Virus record (IMG/VR): IMGVR_UViG_3300009034_000091
Location: 1-42,362 of that record
Reading direction: 5' to 3' (one strand)
Length of the DNA: 42,362 nt
Origin: a virus
Below are positions 13,501-21,678 of this stretch, piece after piece; positions within the stretch are counted from its first letter, which is position 1, and each line of letters starts with the position of its first letter. Below the pieces are notes generated by a model that saw only the letters and a list, made by a program, of their open reading frames with translations, did not search any database and was not told the DNA's origin. The position numbers and the translations under genes are program-made.

Positions 13501-13530
13501 CGAGGCTAGAGCCTAACACGCTCTAGCTCG
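13501..13530 (-). terminator. Hairpin after the 64-aa gene
   Basis: CGAG-g-CTAGAGC (13501-13512) pairs with GCTCTAG-CTCG (13520-13530), an 11-bp stem with one bulge. It is 12 bases past the stop of the gene at 13542 on the minus strand and is followed by CTCTTTG, a weak T-rich tract. Confidence 0.55.
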
Positions 13531-13541
13531 TTCGTGTTTCG

Positions 13542-13736
13542 TTAATCCTGATCCGCGCCACACCAGATGACGAAGTCGATGAGGATGTCGAGTTCAGCAT
13601 TCGTTAGGTCGTCGCCCATCTCGTCGGCAGTGGCCTCAACGTACTCGTCAAGCTGCTTGAGGAGCGGAAACTCTGTTTTGGGGAAATACTCTTTGAGTTC
13701 TCCCTTGAGCTTCTTGTAACGCTCCACTAGGTCCAT
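13542..13736 (-). CDS. Small acidic helical protein (64 aa)
   Basis: ATG at 13736 behind ATAGGAGGTCAAC. The protein starts with a basic helix (VERYKKLKGELKEYF) and continues acidic (ATADEMGDDLTNAELDILIDF). It may be a small protein-protein interaction module. No family is recognised. Confidence 0.65.
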   Translation of the reverse strand: MDLVERYKKLKGELKEYFPKTEFPLLKQLDEYVEATADEMGDDLTNAELDILIDFVIWCGADQD

Positions 13737-13801
13737 GTTGACCTCCTATGTTGTTTGCAACAGATGTTCAGTCTGTGACTCTCATGACTTTCATAGAGCT
13801 T

Positions 13802-14017
13802 TTAGCTTTTTACTGATTTGATTGCTTCTTCAGCTGACATTCCATCTTGGATAGCTTTACCAATTTGTGTTTGGATTTGTTTGTTGAGGTAGTGTTTCTT
13901 ATGAGCTATTCTCTGAACTTCTTTAGCTTTCAACGCTTTAAGTACTTCTTCTAGTGTAGTTCTTTCTTTGAGCTCTTCCCAAGTGTTAGCATCCCATGAG
14001 TTTGCTTTTGGAGCCAT
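13802..14017 (-). CDS. Small helical protein, paralogue B (71 aa), AT-rich
   Basis: ATG at 14017 behind AAAGGAGGTGATAAAG. It shares TWEEL, TTLEE, KALK, EVQRIAHKKHYLNKQ and IQDGMSAEEAI with the gene at 13065-13304. Its codons are much more AT-rich than those of its paralogue, so one copy may have come by transfer from a related phage rather than by recent duplication. The function is unknown. Confidence 0.75.
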   Translation of the reverse strand: MAPKANSWDANTWEELKERTTLEEVLKALKAKEVQRIAHKKHYLNKQIQTQIGKAIQDGMSAEEAIKSVKS

Positions 14018-14060
14018 TCTTTATCACCTCCTTTCTTGATAAGATATGGATGATTGATAT

Positions 14061-14234
14061 CTACAAGCTGTTTGCGCTATTATCTATGTTAGCGCAGGAG
14101 CCTGTAGGTGTAGGTTGATGCTTTGGGCATTCAGCACAAACTCTATCCCAAAGTTGTTCACAATCATCTCTCAACTTACAATTCTCACAGAAGAGACAAA
14201 CATAAAAGTTGTTGTAGCGTTCTCTACATGTCAT
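14061..14234 (-). CDS. Cysteine-rich micro-protein (57 aa)
   Basis: ATG at 14234 with GGAGGTGAGA upstream, the first gene of the leftward arm. Cysteines at residues 3, 13, 16, 19, 25, 33 and 36 (YVCLFCENCK, RVCAECPKH) suggest one or two zinc sites. The tail is Pro/Thr/Asn-rich. Being promoter-proximal to the control region, it may be an immediate-early host-takeover factor; this is inference. Confidence 0.65.
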   Translation of the reverse strand: MTCRERYNNFYVCLFCENCKLRDDCEQLWDRVCAECPKHQPTPTGSCANIDNSANSL

Positions 14235-14523
14235 TATCTATCTCACCTCCTTTCTTTAGATGTTGTATCATATTGATACATTTGATAAATCATATATATC
14301 ATATCAAACCTCTATATATTATACAAAGGGGCGACCATCCCATTTAGCAGACTAATACCCGGGTGTAGCTCGTCCACCAAAAATTACAAAATTTACGGGG
14401 GGCCAAGCAAAGCACAACCGCCAAAGCGGAATACGTGTGGGATGTCCATGAAGGCCAGAGCAAAGCCTTTTTCAAAATTTTCCGTGCCATGTCTTTCAAA
14501 AATCCGTATATTATATATATAAG
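14235..14523. promoter_or_regulatory. Divergent control region between the two arms
   Basis: A 289-base non-coding stretch separates the leftward early arm from the rightward structural arm. Leftward, TTGTAT (14321-14326), 17 bases, TATGAT (14298-14303) is a plausible promoter. TGTATCA-TAT-TGATACA (14264-14280) and TTTGATA/TATCAAA (14281-14287 with 14302-14308) are palindromes that could be operators over and downstream of it. Rightward, only AT-rich TATATT/TATATA boxes at 14507-14520 without a good -35 are visible. The middle (14340-14480) shows no gene; a packaging site near the terminase genes is possible. Confidence 0.55.
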
Positions 14524-14904
14524 ATGTTTACTATCTATATGGCTGAGTGCCAGGCAACCGGGAAGTGTTATGTCGGTCAGACGTCTCAGTCGCTAAACCA
14601 GCGAGTGATGTGGCATATGAGACACGCGCGCTGGAATGGGAAGATGTTGTTCTCGCGTGCACTGCGGAAGCACGGACTGGAAGCATTCGACTTCCAGGTG
14701 TTAGCTACGTGCGGCACACAAGAGTGTGCGGACATCCTCGAAAAGCGCTATATAATCATGTATCAGACGAGGGTGCCTTTCGGCTACAACGTTGCTGCTG
14801 GTGGTCACGAGCTCACGAAGAAGGCGCGGCTGGCGCTCGCTCGCAAGAAGCTCCGTGAGGAGCTGATACTCAAACGTTATAGGAGGCGGCATGTCTCAGC
14901 ATGA
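14524..14904 (+). CDS. GIY-YIG endonuclease (free-standing homing type)
   Basis: A 126-residue GIY-YIG nuclease: Y5 in FTIYMAE, Y16 in KCYVGQTS, R27, E73 in LEKRYIIMY and GYNVAAGG at 87-94 match the catalytic core. The C-terminus is basic and probably contacts DNA. There is no Shine-Dalgarno site; the ATG directly follows an AT-rich box, so the message may be leaderless. It overlaps terS by 14 bases. It could be a homing endonuclease or, like HNH proteins beside other terminases, assist packaging. Confidence 0.85.
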   Translation: MFTIYMAECQATGKCYVGQTSQSLNQRVMWHMRHARWNGKMLFSRALRKHGLEAFDFQVLATCGTQECADILEKRYIIMYQTRVPFGYNVAAGGHELTKKARLALARKKLREELILKRYRRRHVSA

Positions 14905-15466
14905 AGCTGTTCTAGACGTTACGTACCACGAAGTTGCGCGTCGTATACTCCTGGGGCAAGAGCCCAACGAGATTGCGGAGCAGATGCGGATTCCACATGA
15001 CCGCGTCGAACAGATATTGAAGCGGCCGAAGTTCAAAACACTCCTTGAGGAGCTGCGCTCGAACCAGTATGAAGAGTTTGACGAAGCACTAAAGGCTAAA
15101 ACGCGTGACATCCAAGGCGAGATTGAAGAGGAATGTGCGGCATCTCTAGACCGTCTCAGGACCCTAGCTAAAGAAGCGGCTAGTGAGACCGTACGGATGC
15201 ATATCGACCAAGACTTTCTTGATAGAGGGGGCTTCGGCAAGAAATCACAGGAACCAACCACACTGGTACAAATCAACCAAACCGATGCTATCGTAATCGC
15301 TACCGCATTGAAAAAAGATAAGGCAGGCCAAGAGAGACTGAAGGGGGAGGAGGAGCTAGCGAAGACACCAGATAAACTCAACCACCCCCTACTAAAGGAG
15401 GCCAATGAACCTTCAGGTGACGGAAGCAAAGGAGCTTCTTCCGAGCCTGCGCGAGAAAGCGAATAA
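14891..15466 (+). CDS. Terminase small subunit (putative)
   Basis: A 191-residue protein immediately upstream of and overlapping the large terminase. An N-terminal helix-turn-helix (GQEPNEIAEQMRIPHDRVEQ) could recognise the packaging site, followed by a long coiled coil rich in Glu/Lys and a disordered Ser/Glu tail. This architecture and position fit TerS; sequence family membership is not proven by motif. Confidence 0.75.
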   Translation: MSQHEAVLDVTYHEVARRILLGQEPNEIAEQMRIPHDRVEQILKRPKFKTLLEELRSNQYEEFDEALKAKTRDIQGEIEEECAASLDRLRTLAKEAASETVRMHIDQDFLDRGGFGKKSQEPTTLVQINQTDAIVIATALKKDKAGQERLKGEEELAKTPDKLNHPLLKEANEPSGDGSKGASSEPARESE

Positions 15467-16898
15467 CTCGCTGTTCTTCGCTGCACAAGCGTTGTTCGGG
15501 TTCGATAAGCTAACTCCGCACCTACACTTCGAGATGTGTAGGATTGCACAGATGGCGGAGAAGCACAAGAGACTCTTAATCCTCGTTCCTCGTAATCACT
15601 ACAAATCTACTATATGTAACGTGTCGTACGCAGCATGGCGTGGGATGCGTAACTCGAATGACACCGGGTTGATTATGAGTAACACGATGACCAATGCGCA
15701 AAACTTTGTACGGCGTATCGGTAAGATGTTCGAGAACCGTCCGTTAGTACGTCAGCTGTATCCTCACCTACGACCTGAGTTAAACAAGAGGTGGAACCAA
15801 GACGAACTGTGTCTACCCCGGGACGTCGACCATGAGGAAGCTACATGGACACCCGCTGGGTGGAACACGCGTGTTACAGCTCGTAAGTGTGACTACATCA
15901 TATTCGACGACTTGGTAGACGAGGAAACCTACGAATCCGTCGAACTCATGGGCAAGCTAATTGCGCGCTTCGAACAGAGGGAAGGGCTACTACGACCGCC
16001 AGTAGAGGAGCGCCCAATTATCGTGGTCATGAATCATTGGTCATCCATCGACCTTGCGTGTCATATACTTGAGAAACACCCCGAGTACAAAGTGTATTAC
16101 CGGCAGGCTATAGAAAACAACCAGCCTATATTTCCGGAGCAGTACACACTCAAGTGGTTGCTACGCAAACAGGAAATCGACCCCTACACGTTCGCTAACC
16201 AGTACATGAACAACCCGGTAGACCGTAGTATCACCGAGAACAAACTCGAATGGTTGCAGAAATACAAACGTACTGAGGCGGGTGTGCAGGTCGACCACGA
16301 AGACAAGATTTACGACATTCCTATAGGCCACATGAATATCTACGCTTCGGGGGACCCGCGACACTCGTTAGCAGACACCGCAGCGCAGAAGCTCACTTCG
16401 CGCAACGCAATATCGGTGGACGGTATCGATGCGCGTGGGCTAAGGTTCCACTTGGACGAATACGCAGCCCGTAGCTCCCCCGAAGAGTTTCTCCGGGCTA
16501 TGGCAGACATGCACAGGAAGTGGCACCCGATACAGTTTGGTATCGAGAGTTTCGGGTACCAGGCTGCTTTAGCTCCGCTCTCGAAGCTCATATGGAAGGA
16601 TGACCATGACACGCCTAACCTGGAACTACTACCGCGTGATACTAGTGTCTCGAAAAAGAACCGGATTCGTGGTGCGCTTAGATTCTATGCGGAGGGGACA
16701 GCGTACACACATAAGCTACTCCCTATGTTCAACGAGGAGTATATCACATTTCCCCATGGCAACACTATGGACATGCTCGACTGTTGGGCGTGGAACATGC
16801 ACCTGATGCAAATGCCTGACACTGAGATGGATTATGAGGATGAGGAGCGTATATACAAAGAACACCTACAAAACCTCCGCAGTGGAGCGAAAATATAA
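15405..16898 (+). CDS. Terminase large subunit
   Basis: A 497-residue packaging motor with ATPase and nuclease domains. The Walker A-like loop is PRNHYKST (62-69), which lacks the usual Gly-Lys. The Walker B is YIIFDD (164-169). The nuclease has D317 in SGDPRHS and D456/D459 in MDMLDCWAW. The start at 15405 lies behind AAAGGAGGCCA inside terS, a 62-base overlap. The packaging type (headful or cos) cannot be read directly, but an apparently circular map favours headful packaging. Confidence 0.92.
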   Translation: MNLQVTEAKELLPSLREKANNSLFFAAQALFGFDKLTPHLHFEMCRIAQMAEKHKRLLILVPRNHYKSTICNVSYAAWRGMRNSNDTGLIMSNTMTNAQNFVRRIGKMFENRPLVRQLYPHLRPELNKRWNQDELCLPRDVDHEEATWTPAGWNTRVTARKCDYIIFDDLVDEETYESVELMGKLIARFEQREGLLRPPVEERPIIVVMNHWSSIDLACHILEKHPEYKVYYRQAIENNQPIFPEQYTLKWLLRKQEIDPYTFANQYMNNPVDRSITENKLEWLQKYKRTEAGVQVDHEDKIYDIPIGHMNIYASGDPRHSLADTAAQKLTSRNAISVDGIDARGLRFHLDEYAARSSPEEFLRAMADMHRKWHPIQFGIESFGYQAALAPLSKLIWKDDHDTPNLELLPRDTSVSKKNRIRGALRFYAEGTAYTHKLLPMFNEEYITFPHGNTMDMLDCWAWNMHLMQMPDTEMDYEDEERIYKEHLQNLRSGAKI

Positions 16899-16987
16899 TG
16901 CCTAAGAAGGTTGTGAGAGGACGTACCTACCACAAGGTTAGAGGTAGGTGGCGACGAGTGAGTCGTAAGAGGAGACGTCATGGGTAA
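16898..16987 (+). CDS. Arg/Lys-rich micro-protein (29 aa)
   Basis: An ATG overlaps the terL stop (TAATG) with GGAG upstream, and the frame ends inside the portal start. Fourteen of 29 residues are Arg or Lys (for example RWRRVSRKRRRHG). It looks like a small nucleic-acid-binding or condensing peptide, similar in character to protamine-like virion peptides. Its position between terminase and portal and its clean overlaps support it being real. Confidence 0.6.
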   Translation: MPKKVVRGRTYHKVRGRWRRVSRKRRRHG

Positions 16988-18758
16988 ACCTATAAAGATA
17001 GGAGACACCGAGAAGAAGAAACTCCTTGACTACCTCCAAAACGAAATGGAGTTGGCTGAACGAGAGGTGCTCTATCCTCTCCAACAAAAACGTGAAGAGT
17101 GGGACGACTGTTACTATGGAAAGGTAGCGCCGCGCTCCGAGGCTTGGATGTCAAACTTTCCTGTTCAACTAGGCGCCACGTTCACCGACGCGATACAAGC
17201 GCGGTTGATGAACACGATATGGGCATATCGACCATTCATCAGTATACGTCCCACTCACGATAGTGGTTGGACTCAGGTCGCCAAGAAGGTTGAGAACTTT
17301 GTGGATTTCAAAGTGCACACCGAGATGAAGATGTACCGTGAAATGCGTAAAGCCCTTTTCGAGTGCTGTCGCCTCGGTACCGGAGCAATGCTTACCCCGT
17401 GGGTACAGAAAAAAGAAAGGGTGATGATGAGGCGTCTGTGGTGGAAGACAGAAACCGAAATCGAAACAGTCAACGGATGCGTTGTAAAATACCTACCCAT
17501 CCGCGACCTCTTGTATCCTGGCGGGTACAGTGAACTCGAGGATTTGCCGTGGTGGTCAAGACGTATGCGTTGGTCGGAACTTCAACTACGCAAACTCAAG
17601 GCTGGTAAAACATATGGGGACGTAGACAAAGTTCTGAAGTACCTCGAGAGCCCAGACGCAGCAGAGCTAGAAGCCCGCAGACGTGCCGGAGAAGAACCCG
17701 CACAATCGCGTGTGGTTATCGGATGGCAGCCCTGGTTTGAGTATGACCTGAAAGGTAACGGCGAGTATCGCCGTTATACAGCCCATGTGCATCTTCCGTC
17801 AATGACGTTGATGCGGTTGGAGGAAGATAACTACCCCAGATGGCCACTCACACTACTCCGCTATGGGCCGAGAGACTACGGCTTGTGCGGTCTCGGCGTT
17901 GTCGAGATGACGAAGCCGTACGATGACGGTCTTTACGGGCTTTACAACCTGTTGGTGGACAACTTTAAGATTGCTACTATGGTGTGTCTGAAAGGTAGAA
18001 AGGGCACCAACCTAACCAACAAGACAAAGATTTATCCTGGTAAGCTGTTCCTCTTGAACGACCCCGAAAGAGACCTGATGCCTATGATGTTGGGGCAAGC
18101 GTTCAACCTAAACCCAGCGTTCGTACGCATGATATGGGAACTTGGGGAACGTCGAGCCGGAGTAAGCGATTACGCCCTCGGTCGCGAATCGGCACAAGCG
18201 CGAAGGCCGACGGCTACTGGGACGCTTGCCCTTATTCAAGAGGGGCAGAGGCGGTTCGACCTCACAATTCGTGATATCCGTTATGCACTCGACGACTTCG
18301 GGATGTTTTATCTTACCATGATGCACCAGAGGCTACCGGCAAGGATTCCGTACATGATTATGGGGAAGGACGGTGCTTACATACAACAGTTCCTCGATGT
18401 GCCAAATGTGCCGCCTTACCAGTCACTTGCTGTTAGGTGCAGTTTGAGCAACGTGGCGACCAATAAAGAAATAGAGAAGAGCACCGCGATGCAGACCTAC
18501 GCTCTCCTCGCTCAGTACTATGAACGTGTAATTCAGTTAGCGATGATGCAAGCCAACCCACAAGTACCTGATAGCGTGAAGATGGTAACGGGCCGCATTA
18601 TGGAAGCTGCCGCAGAGAAAACAAAACGCGTCCTCGAGACGCACGGTGAGCTCGCACCTGAGGTGTTTACAGACGTTACAGGTCCACCTGAGGAAGAACT
18701 ACCACCGGGAGGGCCATCTGCAGAGCCTCTTCCCGGAGAGGAGGAACCGGTTGGCTGA
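16980..18758 (+). CDS. Portal protein (head-tail connector)
   Basis: A 592-residue protein forming the dodecameric DNA gate at the capsid vertex. It has the podovirus portal plan: an N-terminal helical clip region, KYLPIRDLLYPGG, a long TATG-type helix (TGTLALIQEGQRRFDL, about residues 415-430) and an acidic Pro/Glu-rich tail. GAGGAG lies before the ATG. A short segment is shared with the small gene at 5124-5414. Confidence 0.88.
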   Translation: MGKPIKIGDTEKKKLLDYLQNEMELAEREVLYPLQQKREEWDDCYYGKVAPRSEAWMSNFPVQLGATFTDAIQARLMNTIWAYRPFISIRPTHDSGWTQVAKKVENFVDFKVHTEMKMYREMRKALFECCRLGTGAMLTPWVQKKERVMMRRLWWKTETEIETVNGCVVKYLPIRDLLYPGGYSELEDLPWWSRRMRWSELQLRKLKAGKTYGDVDKVLKYLESPDAAELEARRRAGEEPAQSRVVIGWQPWFEYDLKGNGEYRRYTAHVHLPSMTLMRLEEDNYPRWPLTLLRYGPRDYGLCGLGVVEMTKPYDDGLYGLYNLLVDNFKIATMVCLKGRKGTNLTNKTKIYPGKLFLLNDPERDLMPMMLGQAFNLNPAFVRMIWELGERRAGVSDYALGRESAQARRPTATGTLALIQEGQRRFDLTIRDIRYALDDFGMFYLTMMHQRLPARIPYMIMGKDGAYIQQFLDVPNVPPYQSLAVRCSLSNVATNKEIEKSTAMQTYALLAQYYERVIQLAMMQANPQVPDSVKMVTGRIMEAAAEKTKRVLETHGELAPEVFTDVTGPPEEELPPGGPSAEPLPGEEEPVG

Positions 18759-18990
18759 AGACATAATAATTACTGAGGCGCTTATTGAGGAGTTTCAATC
18801 ACACCCCGTGTGGAGGAGACTCAAGGAGCGCTTCAAGGAAAAGAAAGAGGAGTATGAAGGAAAGCTTCGCAAGTGTCCGGTCGAGGAGGTACCGGAAACT
18901 CGTATGAGAATAGACGTCGTAGAAGAGGTTCTCGGCTTCACAGGAGAACTCTTCGGCGATATTTTGGATGACCAAAAAACCCAATTTTAG
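18751..18990 (+). CDS. Small charged protein after portal, TTG start (79 aa)
   Basis: The frame is open further upstream inside the portal gene, but GAGGAGGAACCGG is followed by TTG at 18751, giving a 79-residue protein beginning M-A-E-D. It is helical and charged (RRLKERFKEKKEEYEGKLRK), likely a coiled coil. It overlaps the portal stop by eight bases. The role is unknown; a head-assembly accessory is plausible from its position. Confidence 0.7.
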   Translation: MAEDIIITEALIEEFQSHPVWRRLKERFKEKKEEYEGKLRKCPVEEVPETRMRIDVVEEVLGFTGELFGDILDDQKTQF

Positions 18991-19000
18991 GAGGATATAA

Positions 19001-19828
19001 ATGCCAGATACGCAACAACCGGCTAAAACGGAGCCGGCTGCGGAACCAAAGGTTGAGCCTGTCGTAAAGACAGAGCCAAAGGTGGAACCAAAGCCAGGGG
19101 AGCCCAAACCAGGGGAACCCCCTAAGGAGCCGCCTAAGGGAGAACCCCCCAAAGTAGACCTCATGTCTCAGAAGTTGGAGGGGGAAAACATCCCCGAGAA
19201 GTACAGGGGTAAGACAGTTGCAGAGTTCTTCACGAGCATGGCTGAACTTGAAGGTCGCGCAACCAAGTCGGAACAGGAGAACGCGCAGTGGCTAGCTCAT
19301 TTTCAGGGTAGGGCAGCCGCTCCTAAGGACTATGGTGTTACGGAACCAGCTCCTGCACCTGGAGGAGCGGTAGACCCACGACAAGTGTGGGACAAGATAG
19401 TGGAAACTCTGGGTGAGGAAGAAACCCAAGCAGTTTTAGCAGTTCTCAATCTAAGTAGTGCGCCTATCGTTACCCAGCTCAGCGCGATAACACGTGAAAT
19501 CGCGAAGGCGCAAAGAGGTGACTGGGACAAGTACGAAAGGCGGATTGACGAAATCTACGGCAACTTACACCCAGAGCAGAGGTTCCACCCCGAGTACGGT
19601 TACACATTCGCCTACAACATGGCAAAGGCGGAGGCTATGGGAACGGAGAAGCCTCCATTACCTGGAACACCGACGCACGTAGATAGTGGTGCTCCGTCTG
19701 ATAAGAAGGAGCCGCCCCCGCTCACTGAGGAGCAAGACTACTGGCGGAGGAAGATGAACATGACTGTAGAACAATACCGCAAGTACTCAACACCCTCAAT
19801 CAACGTCGGGGGAGAGGAGAAGACATAA
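19001..19828 (+). CDS. Scaffolding-like protein
   Basis: A 275-residue protein with an N-terminal Lys/Glu/Pro low-complexity tail (repeats of KPGEP and PPKGEP), a conserved YRGKTVAEFFTSMAELEG segment at about 68-85 and a helical C-terminal half with LTEEQDYWRRKMNM. Scaffolding proteins typically lie between portal and capsid genes, are acidic/helical and contain disordered regions. A strong AGGAGGATATAA precedes the ATG. Confidence 0.7.
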   Translation: MPDTQQPAKTEPAAEPKVEPVVKTEPKVEPKPGEPKPGEPPKEPPKGEPPKVDLMSQKLEGENIPEKYRGKTVAEFFTSMAELEGRATKSEQENAQWLAHFQGRAAAPKDYGVTEPAPAPGGAVDPRQVWDKIVETLGEEETQAVLAVLNLSSAPIVTQLSAITREIAKAQRGDWDKYERRIDEIYGNLHPEQRFHPEYGYTFAYNMAKAEAMGTEKPPLPGTPTHVDSGAPSDKKEPPPLTEEQDYWRRKMNMTVEQYRKYSTPSINVGGEEKT

Positions 19829-20211
19829 TGCCTGGAATATATGATGTTCTAGAAGCACACATTAAGAAACGGGACGACGCGCGTTACCGCTTTGTCGACC
19901 CGAGTAGTGTCAACATAAGTGAGAAAAAGGCCAGAGGCTACAATATTGTGCGTAGCGAGGACCCCGAAGTAAAAGGGACAATCCTCGAACGAGACCACAA
20001 AACGGCTGAAGGCCATATTAAGGTAGGGGAACTTGTTCTAGCAAGAATCTCCGAAAAGGACGCAAAGGCTCATCAGAAGAAACTTGATGAGCGCGTTGAG
20101 CGGAGACTGCAAGGTATCAAACGAACCTACGAGGAGCGTGGCGAGGATATCAAGCGTGAGCTTGGTTCGCGCCATAAGGACTTTAAAACAATCGTTAAGA
20201 CAGAGGAGTAA
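19828..20211 (+). CDS. Head morphogenesis protein, unknown (127 aa)
   Basis: The ATG overlaps the scaffold stop. The 127-residue protein has a beta-rich N-terminal half (GYNIVRSEDPEVKGTILERD) and a highly charged C-terminal helix (LDERVERRLQGIKRTYEERG). Its position between scaffold and capsid suggests a role in capsid assembly, perhaps as an accessory scaffold. The family is not recognised. Confidence 0.65.
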   Translation: MPGIYDVLEAHIKKRDDARYRFVDPSSVNISEKKARGYNIVRSEDPEVKGTILERDHKTAEGHIKVGELVLARISEKDAKAHQKKLDERVERRLQGIKRTYEERGEDIKRELGSRHKDFKTIVKTEE

Positions 20212-20214
20212 CAC

Positions 20215-20703
20215 ATGGCAACATTTGCTGGTTTGTACAAATGCAGAGTGAAGAAGATGCTAGACGGATCGATTCCACCTGTGCAGACGTTCTACGAAGC
20301 CTCCTCGCAGACCTGGGTCGTGGGAGACCTCGTCTACAGAAGTAGTGGCTATGTCACTATCTGTGGCGCGGACCCCTCCCAGATACTGGGGATTGCGAAA
20401 GCGGCTGGCGCGAACGGCACTCAGGGTACCATTACTACAGAAGTTAACATCATAACGGCGGATACTTTGATTGAAATGCAGGTTCATCACACAACCCCCG
20501 CTAACGCCGTTATCGAAGCAGCCGACCACGGAAAACTGTATGGTATCGCTGTGGGAACAGGTAGTTCCGCTGGCGTCTGGTATGTCGACAAGAACGAGAC
20601 AAGCAATACACGTGTTCGAGTTGTGGAATTCGTTGACGCCTTGGCTACGGCCAACGGCAAAGTTCTAGTTCAAGTGCTCGCGGCTAACCGCGAATACGCT
20701 TAG
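20215..20703 (+). CDS. Capsid decoration-like protein
   Basis: A 162-residue beta-rich protein placed directly before the major capsid gene. Segments such as WVVGDLVYRSSGYV, QILGIAKAAG and GKVLVQVLA resemble the decoration/cement proteins often found here. No catalytic motif is visible. The nine-base gap to the capsid ATG holds that gene's ribosome site. Confidence 0.65.
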   Translation: MATFAGLYKCRVKKMLDGSIPPVQTFYEASSQTWVVGDLVYRSSGYVTICGADPSQILGIAKAAGANGTQGTITTEVNIITADTLIEMQVHHTTPANAVIEAADHGKLYGIAVGTGSSAGVWYVDKNETSNTRVRVVEFVDALATANGKVLVQVLAANREYA

Positions 20704-20711
20704 GAGGAAAA

Positions 20712-21623
20712 ATGCCTAGTACACCAATGACCAGGGGTGGTTTTTCGGACCTGATGTTCGCAGGCTTAAACGAAGCCTACCTCTTGGCGTTCAACGCGTA
20801 TCCAGAAGAGTACACCAAGTACCTAAACATCGAAGGAAGCACGAAACGTCAAGAGGAAGACGCGGTGACAGCCGGCTTCGGACTCGTTCCCGAAAAAGAT
20901 GAAGGTGCACAGCCATATTTCGATATTATGGCTTACATCAACAAGCTACAGTACCTGCACAAAACCTATGTGATGGGGTATGAGGTTACAGAGGAATGTT
21001 TTGAAGACGAACTGTATGGTATCATGAGGAAGGGCTCCCAAGCCCTTGCGACTGCGGTTAAACAAACCGTGGACACTCTTGCTGCAGCAGTTCTGAACAA
21101 CGCATTTTCCGGCTCGTATGTTGGTGTGGACGGTGTTTCTCTTTGTAACACTGCTCACCCAGCTGAGAAGACTGGAACCAACGTAGCCAACAGACCTTCC
21201 ACAGACCTGGACTTCAGCGCGACAGCACTGAACAGCGCACTAGAGACTTGGGAAGAGTGGACAAACGACAACGACCTGCCGCTAATGATTATGCCCAAGT
21301 ACGTCGTTAGCGGTCCTAGACAGCGCAAGATTATCACAGAGGTTCTCGGAAGCACACAACGACCGTTCACAGCTGACAATGAAATCAACGCGGTTCGGGA
21401 GTGGGAACTAGAGAAGATGATTCTTCACTATCTCACTGATACCGATGCTTGGTGGATTTTGTCTCGTCCGGCAGACCACTTCATGAAATGGTTCTGGCGT
21501 GTTAGACCTACCTTTAGGAACTATGACGACCCAGACACTGGGAACGCTAGATTTCTGACTCGTTTCAGAGCGTCTAGTGGTTTCACCCACTGGTGGGGAG
21601 TTTATGGTTCTTCGGGTGGATAA
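20712..21623 (+). CDS. Major capsid protein (HK97-fold, putative)
   Basis: A 303-residue protein behind AGGAGGAAAA. The N-terminal arm, the LYGIMRKGSQALATAV helix, VSLCNTAHP in the middle and a Trp-rich C-terminal domain (FRVRPTF-like and FTHWWGVYG) are typical of HK97-type capsid proteins in podoviruses. The position after scaffold and decoration-like genes and before a strong hairpin supports high expression. Confidence 0.82.
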   Translation: MPSTPMTRGGFSDLMFAGLNEAYLLAFNAYPEEYTKYLNIEGSTKRQEEDAVTAGFGLVPEKDEGAQPYFDIMAYINKLQYLHKTYVMGYEVTEECFEDELYGIMRKGSQALATAVKQTVDTLAAAVLNNAFSGSYVGVDGVSLCNTAHPAEKTGTNVANRPSTDLDFSATALNSALETWEEWTNDNDLPLMIMPKYVVSGPRQRKIITEVLGSTQRPFTADNEINAVREWELEKMILHYLTDTDAWWILSRPADHFMKWFWRVRPTFRNYDDPDTGNARFLTRFRASSGFTHWWGVYGSSGG

Positions 21624-21635
21624 CACTTAATGGTT

Positions 21636-21666
21636 AGGGGGGCTTCAACGAGGAATAAGCCCCCCT
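21636..21666 (+). terminator. Ten-base-pair hairpin after the capsid gene
   Basis: AGGGGGGCTT (21636-21645) is perfectly complementary to AAGCCCCCCT (21657-21666) with an 11-base loop, 13 bases past the capsid stop. No T-run follows, so it may partly terminate or protect the capsid message. Confidence 0.6.
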
Positions 21667-21678
21667 AGTCAAAACAGT

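Noticed and set aside
14896-15549. 217-codon minus-strand frame opposite terS/terL
   Set aside because: Antisense to genes with strong start sites; Ser/Arg-rich low-information sequence typical of a shadow frame.
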